From Candidatus Uhrbacteria bacterium (lineage in GTDB: Bacteria > Patescibacteriota > Patescibacteriia > 2-12-FULL-60-25): a stretch of DNA of 64,000 nt. The position numbers and the translations under genes are program-made. The stretch's first letter is position 1. Every line of letters begins with the position of its first letter. Location of the stretch: the NCBI GenBank assembly GCA_008363075.1, contig RHKK01000006.1, positions 1 to 64,000 on the forward strand, written 5' to 3'. This document shows, piece after piece, positions 32,651-40,366 of this stretch. The notes below the pieces were generated by a model, which saw only the letters and a program-made list of their open reading frames with translations, ran no database searches and was not told the origin of the DNA.

Positions 32651-33228
32651 ACATTGGGCCTATCCGGCATGCCGAATTGTTCGACGGCTTCATCGAGATG
32701 TTCCTTGCGGTCAATCTCGGCAAACTCGAGGATGGATTTGCTGATGCGCGTCGGATGCGGGATTTCCTCGAAGACGAAGCGCGTCTTTTCGCCGGCGGTC
32801 TGGATTTCCACGTCGCCAAAATCGAGGAGCGTGTGGAAGAATCCGTTCACGATCGAGGTGACGTCCTGAATCCGGTACAGCCGCAGCTCCGAAACGGTAC
32901 GGGCAAACAGGCCGGTTTGTTCGATGTTGAGCACGCGCTTCGTCGTCACGATCCAGATGTCGAGATAGTAGTCGATGAAATGCTGGAAAATAAACAGCCA
33001 GGCGAAAAGCCAGAAGGCGGATCCGCCCATGACGACGAGGGCGACGAACACCCGGTCATCGAGAAGTTCAGGCTGGAACGAGACGATCCCGAGCCAGACG
33101 GCAAACGGACCGACGATCAGGAGCAGGAGACCGACGCCGAGCGTAAACAGGGTGATCGGATGCCGGCGCAGGATGTGGATGACCTTTTCATCCGGCACCG
33201 GGTTCGGCAGGTGACGCAAGTCGATCAT
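32647..33228 (-). CDS. PH-domain (bPH2/YdbS-like) membrane protein
   Basis: 193 aa. Two helices (ITLFTLGVGLLLLIVGPFAV; FVALVVMGGSAFWLFAWLFI) precede the bacterial PH domain: YYLDIWIVTTKRVLNIEQTGLFARTVSEL, RLYRIQDVTSIVNGFFHTLLDFGDVEIQTA. The order and the W.VT..R....G.F....SE..L..I.DV pattern are standard. Probably membrane-associated scaffolding. It overlaps the genes on both sides by 4 bases. Confidence 0.88.
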   Translation of the reverse strand: MIDLRHLPNPVPDEKVIHILRRHPITLFTLGVGLLLLIVGPFAVWLGIVSFQPELLDDRVFVALVVMGGSAFWLFAWLFIFQHFIDYYLDIWIVTTKRVLNIEQTGLFARTVSELRLYRIQDVTSIVNGFFHTLLDFGDVEIQTAGEKTRFVFEEIPHPTRISKSILEFAEIDRKEHLDEAVEQFGMPDRPNV

Positions 33229-33473
33229 AGCTCGAGGATGCTTTGCGTGCCCGGCAGGAGATTGACGTCCTGCGTCCAGTCGACGGTGAACAGGTATCCG
33301 CCCGCGGCGAGGAGGACGAGACAGGACACGCCGACAAAGATGCCCGTCGTCACGTACGTGAACGAGCCGGAAAGGCCGTAGCGCAGGTTCATGAGGATCG
33401 TGATGAAGCTCATGAGTGCGAAGACCCCGATGAACACGAGCCAGGCGATCAGGAAATAGGCAAGCGGAACCAT
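33225..33473 (-). CDS. Small membrane protein, 82 aa
   Basis: Two or three hydrophobic helices (VPLAYFLIAWLVFIGVFALMS; YVTTGIFVGVSCLVLLAAGGYLF) and a short tail WTQDVNLLPGTQ. The stop overlaps the PH-domain start (ATGA). No family recognised. It is the first gene of a three-gene set with the PH and C39-like genes. Confidence 0.7.
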   Translation of the reverse strand: MVPLAYFLIAWLVFIGVFALMSFITILMNLRYGLSGSFTYVTTGIFVGVSCLVLLAAGGYLFTVDWTQDVNLLPGTQSILEL

Positions 33474-33481
33474 GAGGGTAG

Positions 33482-33589
33482 TTTACAGTTAACAGATGAC
33501 AGTTGCCAGCCTGGGAAAGTTTCTAGTTTCCAGTTATCAGTTGCCAGTCTGAAAACTGGTCACTGGTTACTGGTCACTGGTTACTGCCC
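33482..33589. repeat. Long heptamer array with inverted halves, containing the ruvB stop
   Basis: Units of CAG type (TTTACAG, TTAACAG, ATGACAG, TTGCCAG; then TTTCTAG, TTTCCAG, TTATCAG, TTGCCAG) are followed by the complementary CTG type (ACTGGTC, ACTGGTT, repeated, then ACTGCCC). The last five residues of RuvB (VTSDQ) and its stop are encoded in the array. Confidence 0.92.
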
Positions 33590-34577
33590 TGCCAAGATGT
33601 TTGTACGCGAGTTCGGTTGCGATGCGGCCGCGCGGAGTGCGGGCAAGGAGCCCGAGTTGGAGGAGGAACGGTTCGACCACGTCTTCGAGTGTCTCGACTT
33701 CCTCGGCCGTGGCGGCGGCGAGCGTGGTGAGTCCGACCGGCCCGCCGTTGAATTTTTCGATAAGCGCCTTAAGGACACGCCTATCGGCTTCGTCGAGACC
33801 AAGCGTATCGATCTCGAGCGCCGAAAGCGCGCGATCCACCACGTCTTCGCGCAACTCGCCGTCGGCCATGACCTGCGCGTAGTCGCGGACGCGCTTGAGC
33901 AGGCGATTGCCGATGCGCGGCGTCCGACGCGAACGGTTCGCGATCATGGACAGTGGCACATCGTCCACCGGAAGCTCGAGAAGGCGCGAGGACCTGCGCA
34001 GGATTTCGCGCATTTCGTCCGGGCCGTAAAAATCGAGATGGAATTGCGCGCCGAATCGGTCGCGCAGCGGCGCGGACAGCAGCGAGAGCCGCGTCGTTGC
34101 GCCGATCAGCGTAAAGCGCTTGAGATCGAGGCGGAGCGTGCGTGCGGTCGGCCCCTTGCCGATGACGATGTCGAGCGCGAAGTCTTCCATCGCGGGATAT
34201 AAGACCTCCTCGATCGAACGGTTCATGCGGTGGATTTCGTCCACAAACAAGATGTCGCTGTCTTCCAGGTTGGTGAGAATGGCGGCAAGATCGCCGACGC
34301 GTTCGAGGGCCGGACCGCTTGTGACGCGGACGTTTGATCCCATCTCGTTGCCGATCACATGCGCGAGCGTCGTCTTTCCAAGTCCCGGCGGACCGTACAG
34401 CAGGACATGGTCGCACGGCTCGCCGCGCTTTTTGGCCGCTTCGATAAAGATACGGAGGTTTTCTTTGGCCGCAGGCTGGCCGATAAAATCCGCGAGCGTT
34501 TTTGGTCGTAGTGCGACATCAAAACCGCGATCCACGCTTTGTTCTTCGGGGGCGATGACGCGCGGCTCTTGTTCCAT
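33567..34577 (-). CDS. ruvB: Holliday junction branch migration helicase RuvB
   Basis: 336 aa from [16 protein letters not shown]+ motor of the RuvABC complex. Walker [15 protein letters not shown], Walker [13 protein letters not shown], sensor 1 [21 protein letters not shown], the arginine finger in the same segment, and the C-terminal winged helix [29 protein letters not shown] longer start at 34601 is open, but TGC-TAGGAT (extended -10) would then lie inside the gene, so 34577 is preferred. A GTTC-N7-GTTC box overlaps the start codon, suggesting LexA control. Confidence 0.96.
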   Translation of the reverse strand: MEQEPRVIAPEEQSVDRGFDVALRPKTLADFIGQPAAKENLRIFIEAAKKRGEPCDHVLLYGPPGLGKTTLAHVIGNEMGSNVRVTSGPALERVGDLAAILTNLEDSDILFVDEIHRMNRSIEEVLYPAMEDFALDIVIGKGPTARTLRLDLKRFTLIGATTRLSLLSAPLRDRFGAQFHLDFYGPDEMREILRRSSRLLELPVDDVPLSMIANRSRRTPRIGNRLLKRVRDYAQVMADGELREDVVDRALSALEIDTLGLDEADRRVLKALIEKFNGGPVGLTTLAAATAEEVETLEDVVEPFLLQLGLLARTPRGRIATELAYKHLGRAVTSDQ

Positions 34578-34585
34578 ATCTGTTC
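34571..34585. promoter_or_regulatory. LexA-type box (GTTC-N7-GTTC) at ruvB
   Basis: GTTC-CATATCT-GTTC on the plus strand, overlapping the ruvB ATG. TGTTC-N6-TGTTC also matches the lexA upstream boxes at 61,111-61,138. Confidence 0.65.
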
Positions 34586-34591
34586 GAGTAG

Positions 34592-34600
34592 ATCCTAGCA
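34592..34600 (-). promoter_or_regulatory. Extended -10 of ruvB
   Basis: TGC-TAGGAT on the minus strand, 14 bases before the preferred ATG. Confidence 0.5.
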
Positions 34601-34611
34601 TGGGGCTAGAG

Positions 34612-34676
34612 AACAGTTAACAGACGACAGTTGACAGAGTGGTTGAATCTGTTAACTGTTAGCTGTCATCTGTAAA
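34612..34676. repeat. Heptamer-array hairpin between ruvB and the RimK-like gene
   Basis: Left arm AACAGTT, AACAGAC, GACAGTT, GACAGAG; nine-base loop; right arm CTGTTAA, CTGTTAG, CTGTCAT, CTGTAAA. Each arm is four 7-base units and the arms are complementary. Clearest example of the family. Confidence 0.95.
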
Positions 34677-34678
34677 CT
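34671..34678 (+). promoter_or_regulatory. -10 element, leaderless, at the end of the heptamer hairpin
   Basis: TG-TAAACT, seven bases, ATG 34686. The -10 is built from the last heptamer unit. Confidence 0.45.
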
Positions 34679-34685
34679 CTTTTTT

Positions 34686-35594
34686 ATGAAGCTAGGTATT
34701 TTGATTTCGAGCGAGCCGCGTGGGGAGACGGCGACGGGCTCGGCCGGGTTTGAGCGGGCGGCGGCCGAGCGCGGGATGGCGTGCGAGCGACTGTATGCGC
34801 CGTCGTTTTCGTTCCACGTCGAGGGAGACGCGCTCGCGGTCCGGTATGAGGGCAAGGCTTTCGGGGGATATGACGCGCTCGTGTACCGTCCCAACTTTGT
34901 CGAAGAACCGAGTCTCCATGCGTATGTGCCCGCGCTGCTCATACGAGCCGGGGTTCGCGTCGTGAACGGCCAGGCGGATGTCGCCGCGACCAAGAACAAG
35001 CTCGCGCAACACGTTTCATTTCTGGAACACGGGATTCCCGCGCCCCGCTTCGCGATCGTGAAACGCGTCGAAGACGCGCGTCGCGCGGCCGAGGAGATCG
35101 GGTATCCGGTCGTCGCGAAAACGCCGTTCGGCACGCATGGGATCGGCGTGTTCTATGCGCCGGACGTGGAAACGCTCGCCCCCGTCATCGACTATCTCGG
35201 CGTCTCCGACGGCAATCCCGTCATCCTCGAGCGGTTCGTCGCCGAGGCGCATCGCAAGGATCTGCGCGCGTTCGTGCTTGGCGGCCGCGTGGTCGCCTCC
35301 ATGGAGCGCACGGCGCCGGAAGGGGATATTCGCGCGAATGCGTCGCAAGGCGGGACGGGCAGGGCGGTCGAGCTCACGGACGAGGAAACGGCGCTTGCCG
35401 TGCGCGTCGCGGAATTATTTCGCTGTGAGATCGCGGGCGTGGACCTCTTGCGGTCCAAGGAGGGTCCGCTCGTGATCGAGGCAAACGCGAATCCCGGATT
35501 TGCCGAGCTTGAGCGCGCGACGGGCAAAGACATCGCCGGGGCGATTATTGAATACGCCGTCGGTTTGACGGCTGACAAAAGAGAAAAACCATGA
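34686..35594 (+). CDS. RimK-like ATP-grasp ligase
   Basis: A 302-aa ATP-grasp enzyme of the glutamate-ligase type. N-terminal MKLGILISSEPRGETATG; ATP-binding KTPFGTHGIGVFY and ILERFVAEAHRKDLRAFVLGG; metal and ATP residues in EIAGVDLLRSKEGPLVIEANANPGFAELE. The family adds amino acids to a protein C terminus or makes small peptide-like products; the substrate here is unknown. A tRNA-Leu gene follows after 16 bases. Confidence 0.9.
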   Translation: MKLGILISSEPRGETATGSAGFERAAAERGMACERLYAPSFSFHVEGDALAVRYEGKAFGGYDALVYRPNFVEEPSLHAYVPALLIRAGVRVVNGQADVAATKNKLAQHVSFLEHGIPAPRFAIVKRVEDARRAAEEIGYPVVAKTPFGTHGIGVFYAPDVETLAPVIDYLGVSDGNPVILERFVAEAHRKDLRAFVLGGRVVASMERTAPEGDIRANASQGGTGRAVELTDEETALAVRVAELFRCEIAGVDLLRSKEGPLVIEANANPGFAELERATGKDIAGAIIEYAVGLTADKREKP

Positions 35595-35610
35595 TAGAAA
35601 CATGCCGCGC

Positions 35611-35696
35611 GCTCGGGTGGCGGAATGGTATACGCACGACACTTAAAATGTCGGGCCCGTATGGGCATGTGGGTTCGAGTCCCACCCCGAGCACCA
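35611..35696 (+). tRNA. tRNA-Leu (anticodon UAA)
   Basis: Acceptor GCTCGGG with CCCGAGC, anticodon loop CTTAAAA, a long variable arm (GGGCCCGTATGGGCAT region) as in class II tRNAs, T loop TTCGAGT, discriminator A and encoded CCA. Confidence 0.95.
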
Positions 35697-35701
35697 TCAC
35701 A

Positions 35702-35725
35702 AAAGACCGCCGTAAGGCGGTCTTT
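35702..35725. terminator. Terminator after tRNA-Leu
   Basis: AAAGACCGCC-GTAA-GGCGGTCTTT. Works in both directions between tRNA-Leu and the convergent YdeI-like gene. Confidence 0.85.
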
Positions 35726-35749
35726 GCGTTGGAGTGAGTGATTTTTCCA

Positions 35750-36061
35750 CTATTTCGATTTTTTCCGCTTCGCAAGGATGCTTTGTATCGAAGGACTGAT
35801 GGCTTTATCCGTGCGGTGAATGCAGCCGATCCAGCAACACGGACGACGCTTGCCTTCTTTCAGCTGTTTGGGCACCCGTTCAACGTGTTCCCGTCGCGTT
35901 TCCGGTTTTTTGACGGCTTCAACCCAACAGATCCACTCGTTGCGCGCGAGCGGCGTGATGTCTTCCCATGCAGCCAGGGCGGTTTTGTCGGCCGTCAACA
36001 CCTTCCGCAAGTCCGCGGGGATGTCGTGCACGACTCCGCCGGAAATCACTTTTTTTGCCAT
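35750..36061 (-). CDS. YdeI/OmdA-family protein
   Basis: 103 aa from MAKKVISGGVVHDIPADLRKVL. The second half, WEDITPLARNEWICWVEAVKKPETRREHVERVPKQLKEGKRRPCCW, is the OmdA (YdeI-like) signature. Function is not well defined. The ATG at 36061 is preferred because the conserved domain starts there; the longer frame adds Arg/Leu-rich residues only. Confidence 0.88.
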   Translation of the reverse strand: MAKKVISGGVVHDIPADLRKVLTADKTALAAWEDITPLARNEWICWVEAVKKPETRREHVERVPKQLKEGKRRPCCWIGCIHRTDKAISPSIQSILAKRKKSK

Positions 36062-36123
36062 GCGCGCATGGTACCTCAAGCGTTTCTTAAAAAGAAAAAG
36101 ACCCTTGAAGGTCCGGAGAGGGA

Positions 36124-36633
36124 CTATCCTTCGACGCAGGTTCCCGCCATGCAGGCCCCTCCGTCCGGGCAGACATTTCTGCACGACCCGCAATGAAGGT
36201 TGTTCCGTTGCAAGTCGATGCAGTACGCCACGGGCGAGGTGTCACAGAAGGTCTGCCCGTCGGGGCATGCGCACGAGGCGCTTGCGGCATCCCGACACGC
36301 CAGGTAGCCGGTACAGTGCTCCGAGCAGGAGCTCCAAGCTGCGCGGATCGCGTCCGCATTCTGGCACCCGCGATTCGTGAGTTGAAGCTCCATCCGGTCG
36401 TAGCATTCGGCCCGAACCTCATGGCCGCAGCTCTCGGCGATCCGGCAGATGTGGCAGGTGCCGTTCATGCATCCCGGATCGTCGCATCCGGTGCCCGACC
36501 CGCATGCGTCGGGACCGGCATCCGGTCTTGCGGGCCCTCCGTCGGGCGTCACGCCTGCGTCGCGATCCTCCGTCAAAGGATCGCAGGCGACGACGAGGAT
36601 GAACCCCGCCAACGCCAGGTACCGTGAATTCAT
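36124..36633 (-). CDS. Cys-rich lipoprotein resembling myxobacterial stigma-type proteins
   Basis: 169 aa. Lipobox VVAC with Asp at +2, then a Gly/Asp/Pro linker (DAGVTPDGGPARPDAGPDAC) and about 20 cysteines. The C-terminal unit NLHCGSCRNVCPDGGACMAGTC follows the C-x-x-C...C-x5-C-x4-C pattern common in secreted proteins of Myxococcota. That origin is an inference. The promoter is TTGACT-N16-TACGAT at 36,673-36,700. Function unknown. Confidence 0.78.
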   Translation of the reverse strand: MNSRYLALAGFILVVACDPLTEDRDAGVTPDGGPARPDAGPDACGSGTGCDDPGCMNGTCHICRIAESCGHEVRAECYDRMELQLTNRGCQNADAIRAAWSSCSEHCTGYLACRDAASASCACPDGQTFCDTSPVAYCIDLQRNNLHCGSCRNVCPDGGACMAGTCVEG

Positions 36634-36672
36634 GCCAACCTCTTTTCCGGCCCGTGCACCTGGGCCAACCCG

Positions 36673-36700
36673 ATCGTAACGAATGATGATACAAAGTCAA
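36673..36700 (-). promoter_or_regulatory. Promoter of the Cys-rich lipoprotein gene
   Basis: Minus strand TTGACT (36700-36695), 16 bases, TACGAT (36678-36673). Confidence 0.6.
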
Positions 36701-36735
36701 GCGCCGCGCCATCTCTCGTCCGGCTCACCGCCAGA

Positions 36736-36768
36736 AACGACCCCCGCCGATGGCGGGGGTCGTTTTTT
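36736..36768. terminator. Strong terminator
   Basis: AACGACCCCCGCC-GAT-GGCGGGGGTCGTT, with further T after it on the plus strand and T-rich sequence on the minus side. It ends the lipoprotein gene at 36785 on the minus strand. Confidence 0.8.
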
Positions 36769-36784
36769 GTGCGACCCATCCGGA

Positions 36785-37267
36785 TTACGGATTCACGATC
36801 GGCGCGTCGCCCGCATCGGCGTCGGCCGTGAAACTCGCCATGATGATTCCCTCGAGAACCGTGCTGCGTACCGGTGCATCCTTGGCGAGATCGAACCGAC
36901 GATCCCCGTCATCGCGATGCAGCATGGCGAAATACGTTTCACCATCCACCGTCGCTTCCCGGAGTGAAACGCCGATCTGCGTGTGCTCGCCCGCCGCGAT
37001 ATACGTCTCGCCGATGACCGGGCCGGGCTTTCCGGCGACTTCCTTATGAATGACGACCCAGCCGTCCTCCGCGACGATGAGCGACGATACCGTGACGGAC
37101 GAACCGGGACGCTGGTCGAGCGCGACGACGCCGTTCACTTCGGCCCACATCGGGGCGGACGTCACGGGACCGGGCTCGGCGGGTTCAGGCTGTGCAGCGG
37201 GCGGAGCGAACAGGCAGCCCTGGCCTGTCAGGGCAAGGACACTCACGATGGAAAGGAGTTTTTTCAT
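36785..37267 (-). CDS. Lipoprotein with a DUF7282-like domain
   Basis: 160 aa from MKKLLSIVSVLALTGQGC (lipobox TGQGC). After a Pro-rich linker the domain reads GVVALDQRPGSSVTVSSLIVAEDGWVVIHKE, VIGETYIAAGEHTQIGVSLREATV, YFAMLHRDDGDRRFDLAKDAPV. This VVIH...GVS...LH.DDGD..FD pattern matches DUF7282, an uncharacterised extracellular domain. The start at 37267 gives the signal peptide; the frame is open 6 residues further up. Confidence 0.82.
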   Translation of the reverse strand: MKKLLSIVSVLALTGQGCLFAPPAAQPEPAEPGPVTSAPMWAEVNGVVALDQRPGSSVTVSSLIVAEDGWVVIHKEVAGKPGPVIGETYIAAGEHTQIGVSLREATVDGETYFAMLHRDDGDRRFDLAKDAPVRSTVLEGIIMASFTADADAGDAPIVNP

Positions 37268-37301
37268 ACCTTCCGAGGATAGCACACGTAATCCGCGAGA
37301 C

Positions 37302-38288
37302 CTACCTCGCTTTGAACTCGTCCTTGCCCAGTCGTTTTTCCGGCGGCGGCGTTTTCAGGCCGAGTATGCGGTAAATATCGTCTTCGGTCGGTACGGGAAC
37401 AAGCTTGCCCTTCTTGAACAATCCGTACTCATTCAGTTTGTACCCTTGTTTGATCGCGCGCTCGCGCAGGAGAATATTGTGGCGTCGGTCGCCCGTAAAA
37501 TATTGCAGCGTGGAACCGAAGACGCGATCCGGCACGACGCGCAAGTCGCAATCAATCCCGTATTTCAGTCGGACGGACGACCTGGTTTTGCCTACCTCGT
37601 GCACGGCCGCGACTTCGGGCATGGAGACGAACGCTTCCATCACCGTTTTCGGATCCGACGACGTGGCGATGAGATCGATATCGCCGACGTCTTTCTTTTT
37701 CCGGCGAAGCGAGCCCGCCATCGCGACCTGCTTCACGCCTGTTACCTTCCGCAGTCGTTTTACGATCGTTTCGGCAAGCGGCAACACGTCCTTCAACGGA
37801 TGTCGACCCGTGGAACTGCGCAAAAGCGCGATGCCACGTGCGAGTTTCTCTTCCGATTTCGGCCCCCATCCTTTGAGCGCGCGGATTTTTTGCTTCTCGA
37901 TTGCGAATTCCAAATCGTCTATATTCGCGATTCGCAATTCGCGCCAAAGCTGGCCGATGTGCTTCGGTCCCAGTCCCTCGATGCGTGACAGTCCCCAGAT
38001 ATCCACGGGAAATTTCCGCTTGAGCGCGTCGTATTCGCGCACGCGTCCCGTGCGGAAATACTCGTCGATTTTCTCCGCGATGGACTGACCGATACCGGGG
38101 AGATCGACGAGCGCCTTGACGCCGCCTTTTTTCCACGTGCGTTCCAGCTCTTTTCCCAGCGCGACGACGGACTCGGAAGCGAGTTCGTACGCTTGCGGCT
38201 TGAACGGCGTACCCTTGATCGCGTGCCAATACGAAAACTCGAAGAGCATCTTGGCGAGCCATTCCGAATCGCGCATCGGCTTCGGCAT
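37302..38288 (-). CDS. DNA polymerase X family protein without PHP domain
   Basis: 328 aa. Order: 8-kDa-like HhH region (LVDLPGIGQSIAEKIDEYFRTG), second HhH (SRIEGLGPKHIGQLW; IRALKGWGPKSEEKL), then the nucleotidyltransferase palm AGSLRRKKKDVGDIDLIATS (D-x-D), third Asp in GIDCDLRVVP, and thumb region YFTGDRRHNILLRERAIKQGYKLNEYGLF. The bacterial PolX C-terminal PHP domain is absent, as in the shorter beta-like forms. Likely base-excision repair gap filling. A short array TTCGCGA/TTCGCAA lies at 37,924-37,944 in frame. Confidence 0.9.
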   Translation of the reverse strand: MPKPMRDSEWLAKMLFEFSYWHAIKGTPFKPQAYELASESVVALGKELERTWKKGGVKALVDLPGIGQSIAEKIDEYFRTGRVREYDALKRKFPVDIWGLSRIEGLGPKHIGQLWRELRIANIDDLEFAIEKQKIRALKGWGPKSEEKLARGIALLRSSTGRHPLKDVLPLAETIVKRLRKVTGVKQVAMAGSLRRKKKDVGDIDLIATSSDPKTVMEAFVSMPEVAAVHEVGKTRSSVRLKYGIDCDLRVVPDRVFGSTLQYFTGDRRHNILLRERAIKQGYKLNEYGLFKKGKLVPVPTEDDIYRILGLKTPPPEKRLGKDEFKAR

Positions 38289-38289
38289 A

Positions 38290-39282
38290 TCACTTTCGGT
38301 TCCCGTTGATCTCCTTCTTTGCTTTGATCTTGGTGAATCTCTTCAACGCGGTCTGCATTTCGGATTTCTTGAGCAGTCCGCGCTGCGGCCCGATGTCCTG
38401 CACGACGCTCCAGGCATTTGCGGTGCCGTAGCGCATGGCCTCGGACAGCTCCCTGCCGGAGAATAGCCCGTAGATGAGGCCGATCGTATAGCTGTCGCCC
38501 GCGCCGGTGCGCTCCTTGATCGGCCCCTTGAAGATCGGCAAAAACCATACGGTTTTGCCGTCCGTGGCGTACGAGCCTTCCGGACCGTCGGTGATCACCG
38601 AAATCTTCGCTCCCATCTGGTGGAAATGGAGCAGCATATTGTGGATGGGCCGCTCGCCGCCTTCGAGCAGGCGCGCCGCCTCGTCGCGGTTGACGATGAA
38701 CAGATCCGAACGCGCGATTACCGGTTTCAAAGCCTTGAGGCCGCGATGGAGTTGATGCGTTCCGGGGTTGAAGGCGAGCTTGATGTGCGGATGCGTTTTG
38801 AGATGCGCGAGAAGTTGGCGTTCCTGGCGCTCGTGCTTTTGTCCGAGGGAGGTGTAGTAGATCCACTTGGCGGCCGCGAGTTTCGGAAGGCGGTACGTGC
38901 GACGTTCGTGATGGACGAGGATGGTGCGCTCGCCTTTGAAGTTGAGCACCGTCGAGTAATTGGTCTCGTGTTTGTCGTCCGTTGTAACGTAGGTCGTCGC
39001 GACGCCCTCGCGCTTCCAGCCCGACACGATCTCCCGACCGATGTCGTCGTTGCCCACGATGCTCACGATCGCGGTCTTCATGCCGAGCCGACGGCCGCCG
39101 ACGGCCGCGTTCGAGGCATTACCAGCGCCCGGCACCTGGATCACCTCTTTGACGGGGATCTTGTCCGCGTAGTCGAAGCAGAGGAGACACTGTTTCTTGT
39201 TGAGTTGGCAACTCAACGTCGCGTCGTCGATTTCGAGGAAGACGTCGAGCGTGGAGTCGCCGATGGCGATGAGGTCAAGCAT
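38290..39282 (-). CDS. PfkB-family carbohydrate kinase
   Basis: 330 aa. PfkB signatures: PGAGNASNAAVGGRRLGMKT near residue 50 and KERTGAGDSYTIGLIYGL (catalytic Asp in GAGD) in the C-terminal third. NPGTHQLHRG and FIVNRDEAARLL fit ribokinase-like members. The sugar cannot be named. It ends 1 base before the PolX start, so they are co-transcribed. The extended -10 TGC-TACCAT lies 9 bases before its ATG. Confidence 0.9.
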   Translation of the reverse strand: MLDLIAIGDSTLDVFLEIDDATLSCQLNKKQCLLCFDYADKIPVKEVIQVPGAGNASNAAVGGRRLGMKTAIVSIVGNDDIGREIVSGWKREGVATTYVTTDDKHETNYSTVLNFKGERTILVHHERRTYRLPKLAAAKWIYYTSLGQKHERQERQLLAHLKTHPHIKLAFNPGTHQLHRGLKALKPVIARSDLFIVNRDEAARLLEGGERPIHNMLLHFHQMGAKISVITDGPEGSYATDGKTVWFLPIFKGPIKERTGAGDSYTIGLIYGLFSGRELSEAMRYGTANAWSVVQDIGPQRGLLKKSEMQTALKRFTKIKAKKEINGNRK

Positions 39283-39288
39283 ACGGCT

Positions 39289-39317
39289 ACCATGGTAGCA
39301 CGCTTGCGTGCTATACT
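39289..39317. promoter_or_regulatory. Back-to-back divergent extended -10 promoters
   Basis: Plus strand: TGC-TATACT (39309-39317). Minus strand: TGC-TACCAT reading toward the PfkB gene. The two face outward and together form the palindrome TAGCACGC-TT-GCGTGCTA and a neighbouring CTACCATGGTAG. Confidence 0.55.
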
Positions 39318-39342
39318 CGTGTGCGTCTAATCCATTAGCCGT

Positions 39343-39672
39343 ATGAATATGAAAAAGAAGTCAGGTGCCGGAGCCCTCGCTGCCGGCGTCGCCGCAGGCG
39401 CGATTCTCGGCCTCGCGTCCGGTCTCTTCCTCCAGTCCCGCAAGGGCAAAGAACTCACCAAGGACGCCCGCAAGAAGGCCCTCGCCCTGCAAAAGCAGGT
39501 GATGAAACGCATCGACAAGGCGGGCGAGATGAGCAAGGAAGTGTACGAAGATATTGTCGATGACGTCATGAAGTACTACACCAAATCCAAGGATTTGGCC
39601 GCCAAGGAGGTGCCGGAAGTGCGCGCCTTCCTCATGTCGAAGTGGAAGGAGATCGAGAAGGCGATGAAGTAA
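39343..39672 (+). CDS. YtxH-like small membrane protein
   Basis: 109 aa. One N-terminal Gly/Ala helix (ALAAGVAAGAILGLASGLFLQ) followed by SRKGKELTKDARKKALAL and a long charged helix. This is the build of YtxH-domain proteins, small stress-linked membrane proteins. It is followed after one base by rsmE. Confidence 0.85.
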   Translation: MNMKKKSGAGALAAGVAAGAILGLASGLFLQSRKGKELTKDARKKALALQKQVMKRIDKAGEMSKEVYEDIVDDVMKYYTKSKDLAAKEVPEVRAFLMSKWKEIEKAMK

Positions 39673-39673
39673 G

Positions 39674-40366
39674 ATGAAGCTCCATCGATTTATCGGTCCA
39701 TACGATCTCCGCGCCACGGAGATCGTTTTGGAAGACGACGCGGCGCGCCAGATGACGGCCGTGTTGAAATTGCGTACGGGAGAACGCGTCCTGTTATGCG
39801 ACGGCCAAGGGCGCGAAGCGGAATACGAACTCCTGAATATCGCCAAAGGGGAAGTCGGGCTCGCGCGGATGGGCGAGGCGCGCCGGGTAGTAGCCGAGCC
39901 GTCACGGTTCGTCACGCTTTACGCCGCGATCCTGAAGCGTGAGAGCTTTGAGTGGGCCGTGCAAAAGGCGACGGAGTGCGGCGCGTCGGAAATCGTGCCC
40001 CTGGTGACGGATCGAACCATCAAGAAAGACGTAAGGCTCGAGCGCTTGTATGAGATCGCGCGCGAAGCGGCCGAACAAAGCGGTCGCGGCGTCGTGCCCG
40101 CGATCATGGAACCGATGAAATTCGAAGAGGCGATGCAGAGCGCGAAAGGGGAGCAGGTGTTTTTTGATGCCGAGGGATCGGAGCTGGATTCCCGCCTCCG
40201 CGGGAATGACAAAAGAGCAAGTCTTTTTGTCGGTCCGGAGGGCGGATGGACGCCGGAAGAATCCGAGATCGCAAAACGCGCGGGGGCGACGATCGCGTCG
40301 CTCGGCCCGCGCGTTCTCCGTGGCGAAACCGCCTGCGCGGTCGCCGTTTATTTGATGACGACTTGA
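39674..40366 (+). CDS. rsmE: 16S rRNA (uracil1498-N3)-methyltransferase RsmE
   Basis: 230-aa SPOUT methyltransferase. N-terminal [22 protein letters not shown]; middle [33 protein letters not shown]-terminal knot [16 protein letters not shown] and [19 protein letters not shown]. Between EGSE and [10 protein letters not shown] the sequence [11 protein letters not shown] is encoded by a palindromic repeat inserted in frame. The 3' end overlaps the convergent clpB stop by 19 bases. Confidence 0.94.
   Translation: MKLHRFIGPYDLRATEIVLEDDAARQMTAVLKLRTGERVLLCDGQGREAEYELLNIAKGEVGLARMGEARRVVAEPSRFVTLYAAILKRESFEWAVQKATECGASEIVPLVTDRTIKKDVRLERLYEIAREAAEQSGRGVVPAIMEPMKFEEAMQSAKGEQVFFDAEGSELDSRLRGNDKRASLFVGPEGGWTPEESEIAKRAGATIASLGPRVLRGETACAVAVYLMTT
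40186..40210. repeat. Palindromic repeat inserted in rsmE
   Basis: ATTCCCGC-CTCC-GCGGGAAT with the flanks GG and GAC. Matches the well-known intergenic palindrome type that reads as SRLRGNDK in one frame. Here it is inside a conserved gene and keeps the frame. Confidence 0.88.

Noticed and set aside
33482-34676. CRISPR array
   Set aside because: Units are 7 bases without spacers and no cas genes are present; no CRISPR array is seen anywhere in the window.
37924-37944. Heptamer insertion in PolX
   Set aside because: Three TTCGCnn units fit, but the encoded ELRIANIDDLE aligns naturally with the HhH region, so insertion is not supported.
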